Shown piece by piece: positions 33,952-44,500 of a DNA stretch of 64,000 bases (positions are counted from its first letter, which is position 1; every line of letters begins with the position of its first letter). The stretch spans positions 408,764 to 472,763 of the forward strand of contig JAAKBF010000063.1 of NCBI GenBank assembly GCA_012656075.1. Direction: 5' to 3'. The position numbers and the translations under genes are program-made. This stretch comes from Phytophthora hibernalis (lineage: Eukaryota > Oomycota > Peronosporomycetes > Peronosporales > Peronosporaceae). Under the pieces are notes generated by a model. It was not told the DNA's origin and ran no database searches. It saw only the letters and a program-made list of their open reading frames with translations.

Positions 33952-35686
33952 GACACGTCTGCAATATTAAGACATGCCACAATGCTACATGTACTTGCTA
34001 CGAATACTGCTCCGACAGCTCGATAAGTCCTTGGCATCGTAATCGACAAAATTCAGGTGTCGTTCTGGTCGCTTTTTGACGTTTGGTTGGGTTTGGTTTA
34101 CATCGGGTCCGTCGATGTCTTCATTGTCGCTACCGGTATTCGCAGTTTGAATACAGCAACACATATTTGAAGCTATTATTCGTTTGACAAGAAGGTCCCC
34201 ATTCTGGCCAAGCCACGCTTCACGCTTCAGCAGCAGGTGGACCTGGGGCAGTCTCAGCACTCGATGCGCGTGGCGGGATTACGTTTAGGCGGGCGACTTG
34301 GACAGACCGTCCTTCCTTCAATGAAATAAAGCTTTTAAAGAATATTGCACAGGGCGTCAGACACTCAAGTTGAGGTTGGCATCTGATGCTAGTACTGATA
34401 GACAATCCGCTGGTGTCGATGCATGCATCAACGGCATCGAAGGGTGAATACGAGCCTTTGCCCGCTTTCGTCATGCGGACATTGGTATTAATACGCCACC
34501 AAATTGGTGACTAAGTGCTGGTTGTGGATTTTCGGAACATCGTCGACAGGGAATTGACGATGCAAAGGAGCAAGCTGAGCTGGCGTTGAAGCCTTCACTC
34601 AAGGTCAGTGAAGGCACTGATATGGCCATTCCACTTCGTGCCTGCTTCATGATGAAGTTCATCGGCTCTCCTGGGTCCATTGCACATGTATTTTAAATAC
34701 CAGCAAGCATATACCACTTCACACATATCCGCAAAGAATCATTCCTTGTTGTCTCGCCACGAATGTGACCGCTACGCACGTGGAGGTTGGTCCGACACGC
34801 ATTACTTGATCCGGAAAAGTATGTACTGTACCGGGTACACTTATGTCGCAGCTCTTCTAATTGAGACGGATGCCTGCCAACTTGGCAGCCAAGCGATGCC
34901 CTGCGAAATGGCCACACATGGTCGTTAGCTTTAGTCGTAATAGGCACCACATCATCAGGATCGGCCGAGACGCGTTGCTTGAAAAATAGCTCTCCTCAGA
35001 GGAGTCCTCTCGGTGCGCACGACACTTCAAGATACAGTACGCCCCGTGCTCTGCCTAAGGCAGTGCCTTGGCCCAGCCGTAACCAGGTCGTTGGACTCGT
35101 GCGGAGAAAAGCTTCACAGCGTGGAAGCGACTGATGCGTGGCGTGCGGACAATCCGATGCAACATGGAGCCCCGGACTCGAAAGAAACCCTGCTGTCTTC
35201 TGACAGAAGTTCACTGATACTTCTGTAGTAATGTGTATTTCCGCAAACCACTGCGACCACATTCCAATGGCAGCCTCATGCCGCATGAGTCATGCCGACT
35301 CAGCCTTGCTCCATTGCAGTGCAAATTGCTGGAGACGCTGAGACTTTTGCCAGGCGAGACTTGGCTGCGTCCACCGTTTCATGTGGCATTTCGTCGATTG
35401 TCCGCCACCATCTGGCCTTGCAGCATCGTGCGGTTGCGCCTTCTCTTGCGGGGAATGGGGCGTCGGAGCTGGTGTGGCTTTTACCTCACCGACTCTCTCG
35501 ACTCTCACTCCCTCCTCCGTTCATTCCTCACCCGCATAGACTTTCGCTCTGACCCAGGCGCTCGCACAAGCTCTCACTCCGTTTGCCCGGAGTACTAACC
35601 CGCCTTCTCATCTTCTCCGGCCGCGGAAGGGTCGGAAGGTAGACGAACAAACACCTCACAGGTAGCTGCTAGACAGACACACAGAC
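33952..35686. other. No gene recognised apart from the 83-bp duplicate
   Basis: Intergenic DNA. A plus-strand open frame at 35233-35598 has no recognisable features and overlaps the likely promoter/leader of the next gene, which holds several pyrimidine-rich initiator-like motifs (for example TCATTCC at 35521-35527). Confidence 0.4.
34195..34277 (+). repeat. 83-bp stray copy of the mucin-like gene's tail
   Basis: 34195-34277 matches 36581-36663 at 79 of 83 positions, with no gaps. The matching part of the gene encodes the cytoplasmic segment PILAEPRFTLQQQVDLEQSQ. The match starts and stops sharply and is flanked by unrelated DNA, so it is a small partial duplication lying 2.4 kb upstream in the same orientation, not a second gene. 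Confidence 0.85.
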
Positions 35687-36787
35687 ATGGGCGTCAGAAG
35701 ACTCGGCGTGCTGCTGCTGTTGGCGCTGTGCGCTCTAGCGCTCGTCACGGGGCAGACCACCAACTCCACGACGAGCACAGGAACCACCGCCACCAGCTCG
35801 GACGAATCGTCCGCCGCCACTGACACGTCATCCGACACCTCGGACACGACCACGTCGGCCACGACGGCTCCGGCTCCCACGACCACCACGCCGGCCACGA
35901 CGACCAAGACGCCTGCGACGACCACCAAGGCGCCAACTTCGACGACCGAGGCTCCGACTGCTACAACCGCTACGCCGACCACCACGGCGCCGACTCCCAC
36001 GACCACTACGCCGACCACGACGACGGCGGCTCCGACGGCCACCACCGCGGCGCCTGCAGCTACAGTTGCGGCGACGACGTCCGCTTCGAGCGATACCGCG
36101 ACGTCTTCTGCTCTGGACTCGTCGGCGACCACGTCCGTGTACGGCACGTCGGCGCCTTCGAGCTCCGGCAGCTCCACGAGCGCCAACACGGAGAGCTCCT
36201 CGTCCTCGTCCACTTCGGGGTGGATTGTACCTGTCGTAGTGGCGGCGGTCGTGGTGCTCGCACTGCTTGTCATAACTTTCTACGTGCGCACGCGCAAGCG
36301 CGACGACCAGGACGACTTGGACCGCCAGAGCGACATCTTCTTCGAGGCTCCGCGCTCGAACACGAACAACTATTCCAGTACGGCCGGAACGGGCGGCAAC
36401 AACAGCTTGGTCGGCGGTGTGACTGCGGAGGAGCGCGCCCAGAAGGAGGTCGTGATGGCCATGGCGCGCAAGGAGTCGGCTGTTCAGGCTGCCCCGGCAG
36501 CCGTGCCGCCTCCGTCGTCCAAGATGCGCAGCGACTCGGTGACCGGCGCGCCGCCGCAGACACGCAATCGTCAGGACTCGGTGCCCATTCTGGCCGAGCC
36601 GCGCTTCACGCTTCAGCAGCAGGTGGACCTGGAGCAGTCTCAGCACTCGATGCGCGTGGCGGGTGTGCCACGTTCTCCACAGGCGATGACGAGCCCCGTT
36701 GGTCAGTCCTACGAGTTCGAGCCTGGTCAGTCGTACGAGCCGTCGCACCCGATGCCTGGTGCGTCCGTGCCGGGTGTGACGCTCTAG
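35687..36787 (+). CDS. Mucin-like single-pass membrane protein (366 aa)
   Basis: Intact single-exon gene. It has an N-terminal signal peptide (RLGVLLLLALCALALVTGQ), then about 150 residues of Thr/Ser/Ala/Pro-rich ectodomain with many TTT, TTKAPTSTT and TTAPTPTTT runs (dense predicted O-glycosylation), one transmembrane helix (WIVPVVVAAVVVLALLVITF) followed by the stop-transfer YVRTRKRDDQDD, and a cytoplasmic tail of about 155 residues with SDIFFEAPRSN, RQDSVPILAEPRFTLQQQ and a repeated GQSYEFEPGQSYEPSHP motif near the C-terminus. Architecture suggests a cell-surface sensor or wall-facing glycoprotein; no enzyme domain is present. In other frames the repeats give Val/Gly- or Arg-rich shadows that are not genes. 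Confidence 0.8.
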   Translation: MGVRRLGVLLLLALCALALVTGQTTNSTTSTGTTATSSDESSAATDTSSDTSDTTTSATTAPAPTTTTPATTTKTPATTTKAPTSTTEAPTATTATPTTTAPTPTTTTPTTTTAAPTATTAAPAATVAATTSASSDTATSSALDSSATTSVYGTSAPSSSGSSTSANTESSSSSSTSGWIVPVVVAAVVVLALLVITFYVRTRKRDDQDDLDRQSDIFFEAPRSNTNNYSSTAGTGGNNSLVGGVTAEERAQKEVVMAMARKESAVQAAPAAVPPPSSKMRSDSVTGAPPQTRNRQDSVPILAEPRFTLQQQVDLEQSQHSMRVAGVPRSPQAMTSPVGQSYEFEPGQSYEPSHPMPGASVPGVTL

Positions 36788-37223
36788 GAGGCGTGTGCTA
36801 GCAGACTACTTTTGGGGGAGGAGGCGGTGCGGCGGCGGTAGATGGCTTGCGGCGCCGGCCTTGTACATTCCTTTTTGCTCGTAGATGCGTGGCGGCCGCG
36901 CCACGCTGCTCCTCATTAGCTTCTAATGAACCAGACCAAAGTGAGTGACTTGTGTTGAGAAGCCTGTGGCGAAAGAGGCTTTCAAAGAGTTTCAAATGAG
37001 AAATGCAACTAAGTTCGTGGCGGCACGAAGTCTGTTGACACAACGGTCGTTGCTGTTGCAGCAGCTGCATAGTTTTTCTGTAGTAGCATTTCAAGTGAAA
37101 AATATCACTGCTCGAAGAGAACAACGTTGTGGTTGCACTGGAAACTCACTTTCGATTGGAATGCAAGTTGGTTCGACCACAGAACAACACTACAGATCGG
37201 GTAAAAATAAAAATAATAAAATC
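36788..37223. other. No gene recognised
   Basis: Spacer downstream of the mucin-like gene, ending in an A/T-rich run directly before the tRNA-like fragment. Confidence 0.4.
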
Positions 37224-37275
37224 GTCCGCGTGGCCTATTAATGGATAAGGCATCGCCCTCCGAAGGCGGGGATTG
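37224..37275 (+). ncRNA. tRNA-Arg(CCG)-like 5' fragment, pseudo-tRNA or SINE head
   Basis: The first about 50 nt resemble the 5' two-thirds of an arginine tRNA: acceptor strand GTCCGCG, a D-arm GGCC...AAGGC around an A-box-like TGGCCTATTAATGG, and an anticodon arm in which CGCC/GGCG pairs around the loop CTCCGAA, giving anticodon CCG. The D-loop is two bases longer than usual. Downstream, no TTCGANTCC T-arm and no complementary acceptor strand are found, so it is not a complete tRNA gene. An A-rich tract precedes it. A tRNA-derived SINE head or tRNA pseudogene fits best. Confidence 0.45.
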
Positions 37276-37783
37276 GGGGATCCGTCGAAGTTGCTCTTGC
37301 TCCTTATCGCCATTTGGTGCTGCCCTTTGCACTATGTTTTCGACGCTGCAGACACGTGAGAGCAACTTATGTATCATACGTTGCTCAGAAGTTATCTCCT
37401 AAAGCATGTCACGAAAACTGTAGTTGGTCTACATTCATTAAACTGTGAATATTAACTGCCCAAGACGAGAACAACCATTTCTTGGTCTAGCTTGGCCGTC
37501 ACGAAAATGCTGCACCACCACTGTGCGAACACCTAAGAATCTCGTAGCTATCATCCAGGGCGGAGCCAGCATAATTTTTGTGTGTGTTTGGGGGGTCAAA
37601 AACCTGGCAAAAGTATACTGCTTCGAAGTACTGCATGTATACAAGTAGTGCATGTATTCAAATTCAGAGTCTTGATTGGGGTGCGATGGTCTCCGCATCA
37701 CTCTATGGATAATTTGAATATCACTAACAACATCATACACAGCATACACAACAGTTCGTACCATCTCGACGAGTGTAGAATAT

Positions 37784-38490
37784 ATTGTACTGGCAGATTG
37801 GGATCGATCACCAAATTCGTAGGGTCATAACTTTTTTCCTGACCGTATTTTTCGATGCGGTTTTCTTTGCGTGAAAATTCGCTGAGAGATCTTTAACTGT
37901 CCAAAAGCGTGTTGCAATATAGCCAATGATACCGCTGCCTTGGTCATTCGAAAACTTTAATTCGCCAAAAGTCGATTTCATCGTCTTGTCGCTAAGGTAG
38001 GGTTGGATATTTTATGACCAGCGACTGCCAATTCTCAAAGATACATACTGAAATCAAGTCTTTTTCGGAACAAACAGGCGGTCCGTGACAGAGGCGGGTG
38101 AAAGTAGTCAAAAGCCGTCAAAAATGGCTAAATTAGATCTGAAAAACGGAATGTAGCGCTCGATGTACGATACTCTGGCAAATAAAATAATGTTTGTTTT
38201 GTAGTGTAGGCATCCAGGAGCACGATGGCGTCTTTCGTTCTTTCTTATGAGCTCTCCCTGCAAAGTTATGGTACAAAAGCCTAGAGTGGTATAAAATTAT
38301 GGGGATTGAGACTCGTGCTTCATCATGCCTAGAGCGTGAAGGAGAGCCCCGATCAAACCTAAACAACTATGATCAGATACGCCTCGGTCACAGCAACACA
38401 GTGGCTTTTGATTTACTAAAATCGGGCCAGAATTGGTCAGCATACAACCATTCTAGTTTATTGTGACCGATCCCAATCTGCCGGTATAAT
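37784..38490. mobile_element. 707-bp TIR element without coding capacity
   Basis: Ends 37784-37811 and 38463-38490 are inverted copies matching at 25 of 28 positions, with a perfect core GGCAGATTGGGATCG. The interior is AT-rich and has no supported gene. The structure fits a non-autonomous DNA transposon. The element is followed immediately by a stretch with Pol III box-like motifs. Confidence 0.55.
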
Positions 38491-38726
38491 AGCTCTTGTG
38501 CACATTGCTCTCAACAAAAATTTGGATAGGAGTGTCCTCGAGGGGACTCGAACAAACGCTGCACTATGCCACGTTTCGGCAACAAAAGGGTTAAGCCATC
38601 CGGGACTCTGACAAAGGAGACCGGGGAGAATCTCTCGGATCTCCCCAGTAAAGTGCGTCTCCCTCCGCTTAAATACGGGGCCCAAGAGACATAAAACCTT
38701 GAGAGGTCGTCTCTCGAGACAAATAA

Positions 38727-38790
38727 GCTGTTTTTGGGGGTCGTGGTTGACACCGATACCATATGGTATGTCATTCGCTATACCGAGGGG
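38727..38790 (-). repeat. Inverted outlying copy of the 65-70 bp repeat
   Basis: On the minus strand this reads TATCGGTGTCAACCACGACC followed by CCCAAAAACAGC, the same right half as the tandem units at 38946-39211 (TATCGGTGACAACCACGACC). It contains its own palindrome ACCATATGGT. It lies about 160 bp from the array in opposite orientation. Confidence 0.65.
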
Positions 38791-38945
38791 CCCGTACAAT
38801 TAATCCTAGTTGGGCTGTGCTATTAAGCACTTCGTTGCTTACTATCTCAGTATAAACTTACCTGAAAGTTTCAAGCTCACAGACAATTTGACAGACATCT
38901 CGTCAAACGGAGACCGATCTCCCAAAAAAGAGGTAGATTTAAAAC

Positions 38946-39211
38946 CCGGTCACACTGGCACCGGTAGTATACCGATACAATATCGGTGCCAACCACGGGC
39001 CCCAAACGGCTTTTGTCCGGTCGCACTGGCACCGGTAGTATACCGATACAATATCGGTGCCGACCACGGTCCCCAAACAGCGGTCACACGAGCACCGGTA
39101 TACCGATTACGTATCGGTGACAACCACGACCCCAAACAGCTTAATCGTCCGGTCACACGAGCACCGGTATACCGATTACATATCGGTGACAACCACGACC
39201 CCCAAAATGGC
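38946..39211 (+). repeat. Four tandem palindrome-bearing repeats (64-71 bp each)
   Basis: Units start at about 38946, 39017, 39081 and 39149. Each runs CGGTCACAC..GCACCGGTA, then a short palindrome (CCGATACAATATCGG in units 1-2, CCGATTACGTATCGG or CCGATTACATATCGG in units 3-4), then GACAACCACGACCCCAAA-type sequence. Units 1-2 form one subtype and units 3-4 another. The array ends about 45 bp before an ankyrin-repeat fragment. Function unknown; the palindromes could be protein-binding sites, or the array could be a satellite-like part of a transposon end. Confidence 0.8.
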
Positions 39212-39254
39212 TTATTAATAGCAAAACTGCAACCAATTTGGAACGACTCGAGCG

Positions 39255-39633
39255 ATGGATGAAGCCGCAGGGAACAGACATTTGGTCGTTGTGCAGTGGC
39301 TTCATCAACAACAATTGGACTGTTCGACCAATGCAATTGACTTTGCAGCTGGTAATGGTCGCCTTGCGGTGGTAAATGGCTCAATTTGAATAGAAATGAG
39401 GGCTGCACTGAGCAAGCGATGGATAACGCAGCAGCACGCGTGTACCTACACGAATGTTGTGGCGCAGTGTGCTCTCGAGGTGCGTCCACACTGGCGGCGG
39501 ACTTCGGCCATCTCGAGATATTAAAATGGCTGAAGGCGCACTACCCCCTCAAATTCAACACAGATAGAGTGCTACAAGTCGCGCCGCTGTTTGGATGGTC
39601 TTCTTGTGTGGTACAAAATCTTTGCGGCCTCTG
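39255..39633 (+). pseudogene. Ankyrin-repeat gene fragment
   Basis: Plus-strand coding relic. From ATG 39255 it reads MDEAAGNRHLVVVQWLHQQQ, then AIDFAAGNGRLAVV, and after a one-base frame change near 39372 KWLNLNRNEGCTEQAMDNAA, and later AADFGHLEILKWLKAHYPL. These are repeats of the A-x-x-G-H-L-x-V-V-x-W-L-H type that form long ankyrin arrays in oomycete proteins. Only about three repeats remain and no proper start region or C-terminus is present, so it is a truncated relic, unless most of the gene is hidden by sequence errors. Confidence 0.6.
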
Positions 39634-39639
39634 ATCAAT

Positions 39640-41228
39640 TCTTTGCTAACGCGTTTTAATGTTGCTAAATCAATAATGTATTTTTCTCATACTTGTTTCG
39701 CTATGCTACATGTAGAAGGCATACTTCATAATTTCTCCTTTGTAAAAAAATATATGCTATCCCAGCCTACACGAACCCCTGGTTATAGTCGTATTTAGCA
39801 CTATACTATATCAGTCTTCGCGAAGCCCTAGTTCAATATAACAAGAACTCATGTCGCGCTTTCATCTTGAGACGTTAAAATCTTAGATGCTCATTTGCCT
39901 CGGATCTTAGGACGCAATTTAAGAAACATATCTGATGGAACACAACTTATATTAAAACACTCAACAAGGTATCGTCAAGACTACTCTTGAATGCCGTATT
40001 TGGGTGTACTTCGTGCTTGACGCTCTACAAATGTTTGGATGTGATCGTGATTTGCAGATAGTTTCCGCTCCTCGGGTCTTTGACGTAGTTCATCACCAGA
40101 TGGTTGATCTTGAATGCCTTCTTCTTGTGGATACCTTGGATCGACTCCCTCAACCGTCTTTAGAGGGGCCCTGCTGAAATCCCGTGTCATCGTCGAGCCA
40201 AGGAACTTGACCTGATCAGGTAGTAACGTGATCGCGGTAGTGACATTTAGCTGGCCCAAATCGAGTCCATTCTTGACTTCCTTCGTCACCTTCTTGGTAA
40301 TAAAAACTTCATATCATCTGGCATCTTCGGGTAGTTCGTTTTGGCTTCAATACTGTCGTTTACCGTCATACCAGCACTGCCTTCGCTCCCCGTCTTGACA
40401 CTTTTTCTGCGCTGGGCATCTTTGGCTTTTTAGGCCTGGGAATAGGCTTGGACATTGGCATTGAAGTTGCCATCATCATGGTTATCTGCGTCACCATCCT
40501 GATCTCGGTCGCTGCGATGGTAGACGTTATAGCTCCTGTCCTGACACTCGATTTGCTCGAAGCCGACGGCTTGAGCTTGCTGCTGGATTTTTCGGCCTGC
40601 ATCGGCCTTCTTGTCCTTCATAGCGTTGGTCGAGGTCAGAAATCCGCAAATGAACAGTCCCCGGCCACCTCCCAGCGGAATGATAGAACGCGACTTTGTG
40701 GGGACGTTCGATGTTAGCCGACATCGCCTCAAATAGATTCTGGGGCCGAGTGCTGCAAAAGTTGCCACGACGTGCCGGCGGTGAATCGAAGGAGGAAGCA
40801 GCAGCAATAACACTGCCAACGATCCTTCACGTTCTGAAGAGCAACGTTTGAAATTTGGGATCAGTATATTTGCACTGCCGACACTCCATTGAATCCATTC
40901 TTTTTATGAGCACCACATTTTCTCTTCTATCTTCTCTATGCAGTTCACATGCAAAAATGTAGCACCCAACAGCACAATGAAGTTGAGCAAGAGAAGAGGT
41001 ACACATGCTCTGCAGCCACCTGCGTACAAATGTTAATTCGAAACAGTAGTAACAAGGCGCTGGTGCCCCCTTGGCTACCCTCGCTGTAAAAGAAACACGA
41101 ATGTCTACATTTATCCGCTCTCTTTCGTGCCCAAGCTGGACAACAATTCTGAGGTCAAAATCTACGGCAAGAGCCAGAAAGACATGCCAGCAAGTTGAAG
41201 TTGATGTTGATCGAATTAGACGGGGTCG
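39640..41228. other. No recognised gene; motif-less open frames
   Basis: Minus-strand open frames at 40289-39981 (hydrophilic, with TRDFSRAPLKTVEGVDPRYP) and 40819-40366 could be remnants of a retroelement leader or gag protein, but no diagnostic motif is visible. The remainder shows nothing. Confidence 0.3.
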
Positions 41229-41495
41229 CTAGTCACGAACCTCTAATTAGTCGTGCCACAACTATTTACCGCAACCTTGTTTTGAAAATCGTCCTCCCAA
41301 AACCTACCTGCCAAAACTCATACTTCGAATACGGTACAGTACAGTGGATACCACGCAACTGCTCTTAGCAGAATCCGGGTTCTTTTCTTGAATTTAGGTA
41401 TTAATAAAAAATGAAAATATTTGTCAAAACCTGTGGAATGATTACCAAAGGTGGATGACTTTTAGGTCACACGACTAATTAGGGTGAACGGTGTA
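41229..41495. mobile_element. About 267-bp MITE, copy B of a two-copy family
   Basis: The right end (41473-41495) equals the terminus of the 272-bp element at 21978-22249 except for one base. A matching left end sharing CTCTAATTAGTCGTG lies near 41240, partly degraded outermost. The similar length supports a second family member. It lies about 100 bp upstream of INTS2. Confidence 0.5.
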
Positions 41496-41521
41496 AGTTA
41501 CGCCGTGTGGTAACCTAAAAG

Positions 41522-41530
41522 TCATTTTGC
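41522..41530 (+). promoter_or_regulatory. Oomycete-type initiator motif upstream of INTS2
   Basis: TCATTTTGC about 70 nt before the ATG at 41594 resembles the oomycete Inr. Motif-level evidence only. The MITE ends about 27 bp upstream of it. Confidence 0.3.
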
Positions 41531-41593
41531 GAAAATATCCCACACAAATCCAGATAAAATAAAATTAAAATTAAATAAATCCGGACATACTCC

Positions 41594-44500
41594 ATGCTTG
41601 GCGACGACTCCGACGGCGACGTAGGCATTCTGTCCCAAGCCCCCCGCCCCCTCTTCTGCGCCTCACCATGAAGATTCGCGTCTGCTCTCCATCGTGGCCG
41701 CGGGAGAGCTCCCAGTTCTTCCTCCACCGCTCGTTACAGACGTCACAAATGATGGTCTCGATGGCCTCCTGACGCCCTTTTTGCCGCTCCTAACGCGCCT
41801 TCAGAGCTCACGCCGCGTCAATTCGGCCGCCACTTTGCTGCCTGAGCCATCGGCCGTAGACCGCGCGCTACTCCGGGTCGAAAACGCGTCGGAATGGCGC
41901 CAATACGCCCAAGTGGTGGCCGATCTGAGCCCGTCGCAGCTCCAGGCGGTTGTAACACCGCCGAACACGCCCGCTTTCCGCCGCTTCGAGCGTGGGTCGG
42001 CAGCTGAGAGAGTGCAGATCGTAATCTGCGAGTGGTTGCTTGCCGCGCCCGGAAGTTTGGAGCGCAGCGAGCTCTTTTTGGCCGAGATGTACCAGAAACA
42101 AGTTGCCGCCATCCTCGTGCTCACGTTGAGTAGCCCCAAGCTCCAGACGCAGCCTCGAGCTGTTGAGAATCCTCTGGGACTTGATGCTGTGGCTCGTCGG
42201 TGCCTGACAGTGCCGTTGGGCCCCGTATTGCTCTCCAGAGTGGCCGTGAACGACCCCTCAAGCGTCGAGCAGCTCCTGGACGTGGTGGTTGCTGTAGCTG
42301 CAGGAGACAAGAAGCCCATGGCCCAACAGGAACAGGACGCGTTGAGTGGGGTGACGGCTATGATGGAGAACGCCAAACAGGCCTGTGTACTGCTGGCCAA
42401 GCTCGCGCCCCTGTACGCAGCGAGACTGAGATCCACACTGAGCGGAAAGACTACGTCGCTGCATTGCGCGGCAATGACTTTTGATCTGCTGACGGCGTGC
42501 ACGAGTCGAGAGGATGTCGGTGTGTTCTTGTACCAGTGGCTGAAGAAAGACGGCGCGCCGGGGTCAGCGCTGAGGACGTACGTGCAGCTCGCCAGCCGGG
42601 AGGCAGCGTCGGGGATGATTGGTGAGTTCCAGCAGGACGCGGTCGAGAACTTGGCTAAGATCAGGACTGTGCTGTTGGACACGTTGGATAGCACGAACGC
42701 GACTATGTCGCCGTACGAACTGATGGCTGCGCTGTGTGCGTCGGCCTTCAGGTGCTTGGCAGCTTCCCACTGACGGAAGCGGAGCGAATGCGACTGTTGC
42801 AATGTCTCGACAAGCTTCCTCGGTGTCATCGCCTCGCGCAATCAGTTTGTCATTTATTGTGGTGATCCTGTTGTGGTATCCGCTCGCTCCGGCATTGAGC
42901 GAAGCGCCGAACCAGCGTGATGAGCACACTAAGAGCGCGGTGACCCTTTCGCAGCAAGTATTGGTTGCGCTCTTCCACGCGCGAGATGCTGGTGCAGGGC
43001 CACTTTTCGTTGTCTCGGCAGTACTATTCTACACGAAGGCCCCGGCGCTCGTGCCTTTTTGGCTTCCGTGATTGGATTTGATGGCGATACGTCCAACGCT
43101 GCCTCCACTGGTACTGCTGCTAGAAGCGGTATTCAAGTTCAGCAGGCGTTGCGAGCGGAGTATCTTCACGTATTTGGAGATGTCGTGCTGAAGCCAATTT
43201 TGTCGGAGAACTTGCTGGCTCGAGAGGTTCTGACTTTCCCTCCGGCAGCCCGTGTGTCAGCTCTCGATGCTGTGTCATCGGGTCACGGCCAGCACGAGTT
43301 TACTCTGCGTGGGTTACATGGACTGCTGTGTGAAAAATCTATGTTGCGTCACCACCACGCGCATAAGCTTGAGAGCTGGCTGGTTGCTCAGGTTGGAGAG
43401 CAGGCGTCTTTGCCTGTTCGCCCGCTATTGGTGAGTTTGCTGCTTGAATGGATCGAGAACTACATTATGGCCTTCGAGTACCCTATCGCGCAAGCTCCTC
43501 GTCGGCTTCAATTGTCGATTATTCCACTGCGTAGCTCCATCCTGGCGAAGTGGCTTAGCGCACCGTGTTTGACATATGCTTATGACCCCGATAAAATGCG
43601 GGACCACGAGTTGGAGTGGACCCGCGGTGTGTTGGGGCTCACTTATGCGCTTCAGTTCAGCCACGCCACTATGGTAGCCGGCAGCAAACTCAGCAGCTTG
43701 GTTTCCACTTCGTTGGTTGCTTCAGGTGCTTCAGTTTCGGCCGCTTTGGGTCCGAGTGCTGATATCTGTCTACACTACGACCTGGGCGCGTTCCCGTTAC
43801 GCAATATCGTGACACAGGCCCTCGCACACGGCGATCAGGGCGGTGCCTTTGAGTATGTAGCCCCAACGCTGTTGAAGCTTATGATGGAGGAATTTCCGCA
43901 GCTTTTCGATGCTGCAACGGCATCAGTACCTTCGGGATGTACGTTGCGGTTACTCCCGCTTGCAGCCAGTCCTCAGGATATTACCGAACGTGATCTGACT
44001 AATAGCTGGTTCCGCCGTCGCCGAAAATGCGGCGAGCTGCCCGATATCCGTGTCGTGTAGTCTCCCGTCTCGTGGACAGCAGTCCAAATGTTACTGCTGG
44101 GGCTGCAGGCGGCGCTGATTGAAGTTGTCATGCGCGAGTAACCAGTGCTCGTTGACGGATTCCTTCCATACGCGGTATTATCATCGCGAATTCCTTCACA
44201 ATCGCATCAAGAAGTAGCAGCATTCTGCGCGCAGCTTGCAGCGCTGTACGAGACACGCGCTCGCCGGGAACAAGGTGCAAACATGTCACTATTGATGCGA
44301 TTGGTGCATGCTCTGTGCTTCCCGGATGCACTCCGGCGACAGCAACAGGTGCAGACACATCAAGGAGGTTCATTACGACTGCTGACATACATGCAGATAT
44401 TAGAGGAGCCGTTCCGCCTGGTCGACGATGCTCACGACGGTGTATTCCACCAGCCAGCGCTGCTGCGTGTTTTGCTTAGACTTGTCCGTGATGTGCGAGC

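Noticed and set aside
35656..36273. Val/Gly-rich minus-strand frame and an Arg-rich one at 35828-36748
   Set aside because: Both are shadows of the Thr/Ser/Pro codon repeats of the mucin-like gene on the plus strand.
38946..39211. CRISPR-like array
   Set aside because: Units are contiguous tandem repeats without unique spacers and the DNA is eukaryotic.
42200..42484. Arg/Gly-rich frame inside INTS2
   Set aside because: Shadow of the INTS2 reading frame; no independent features.
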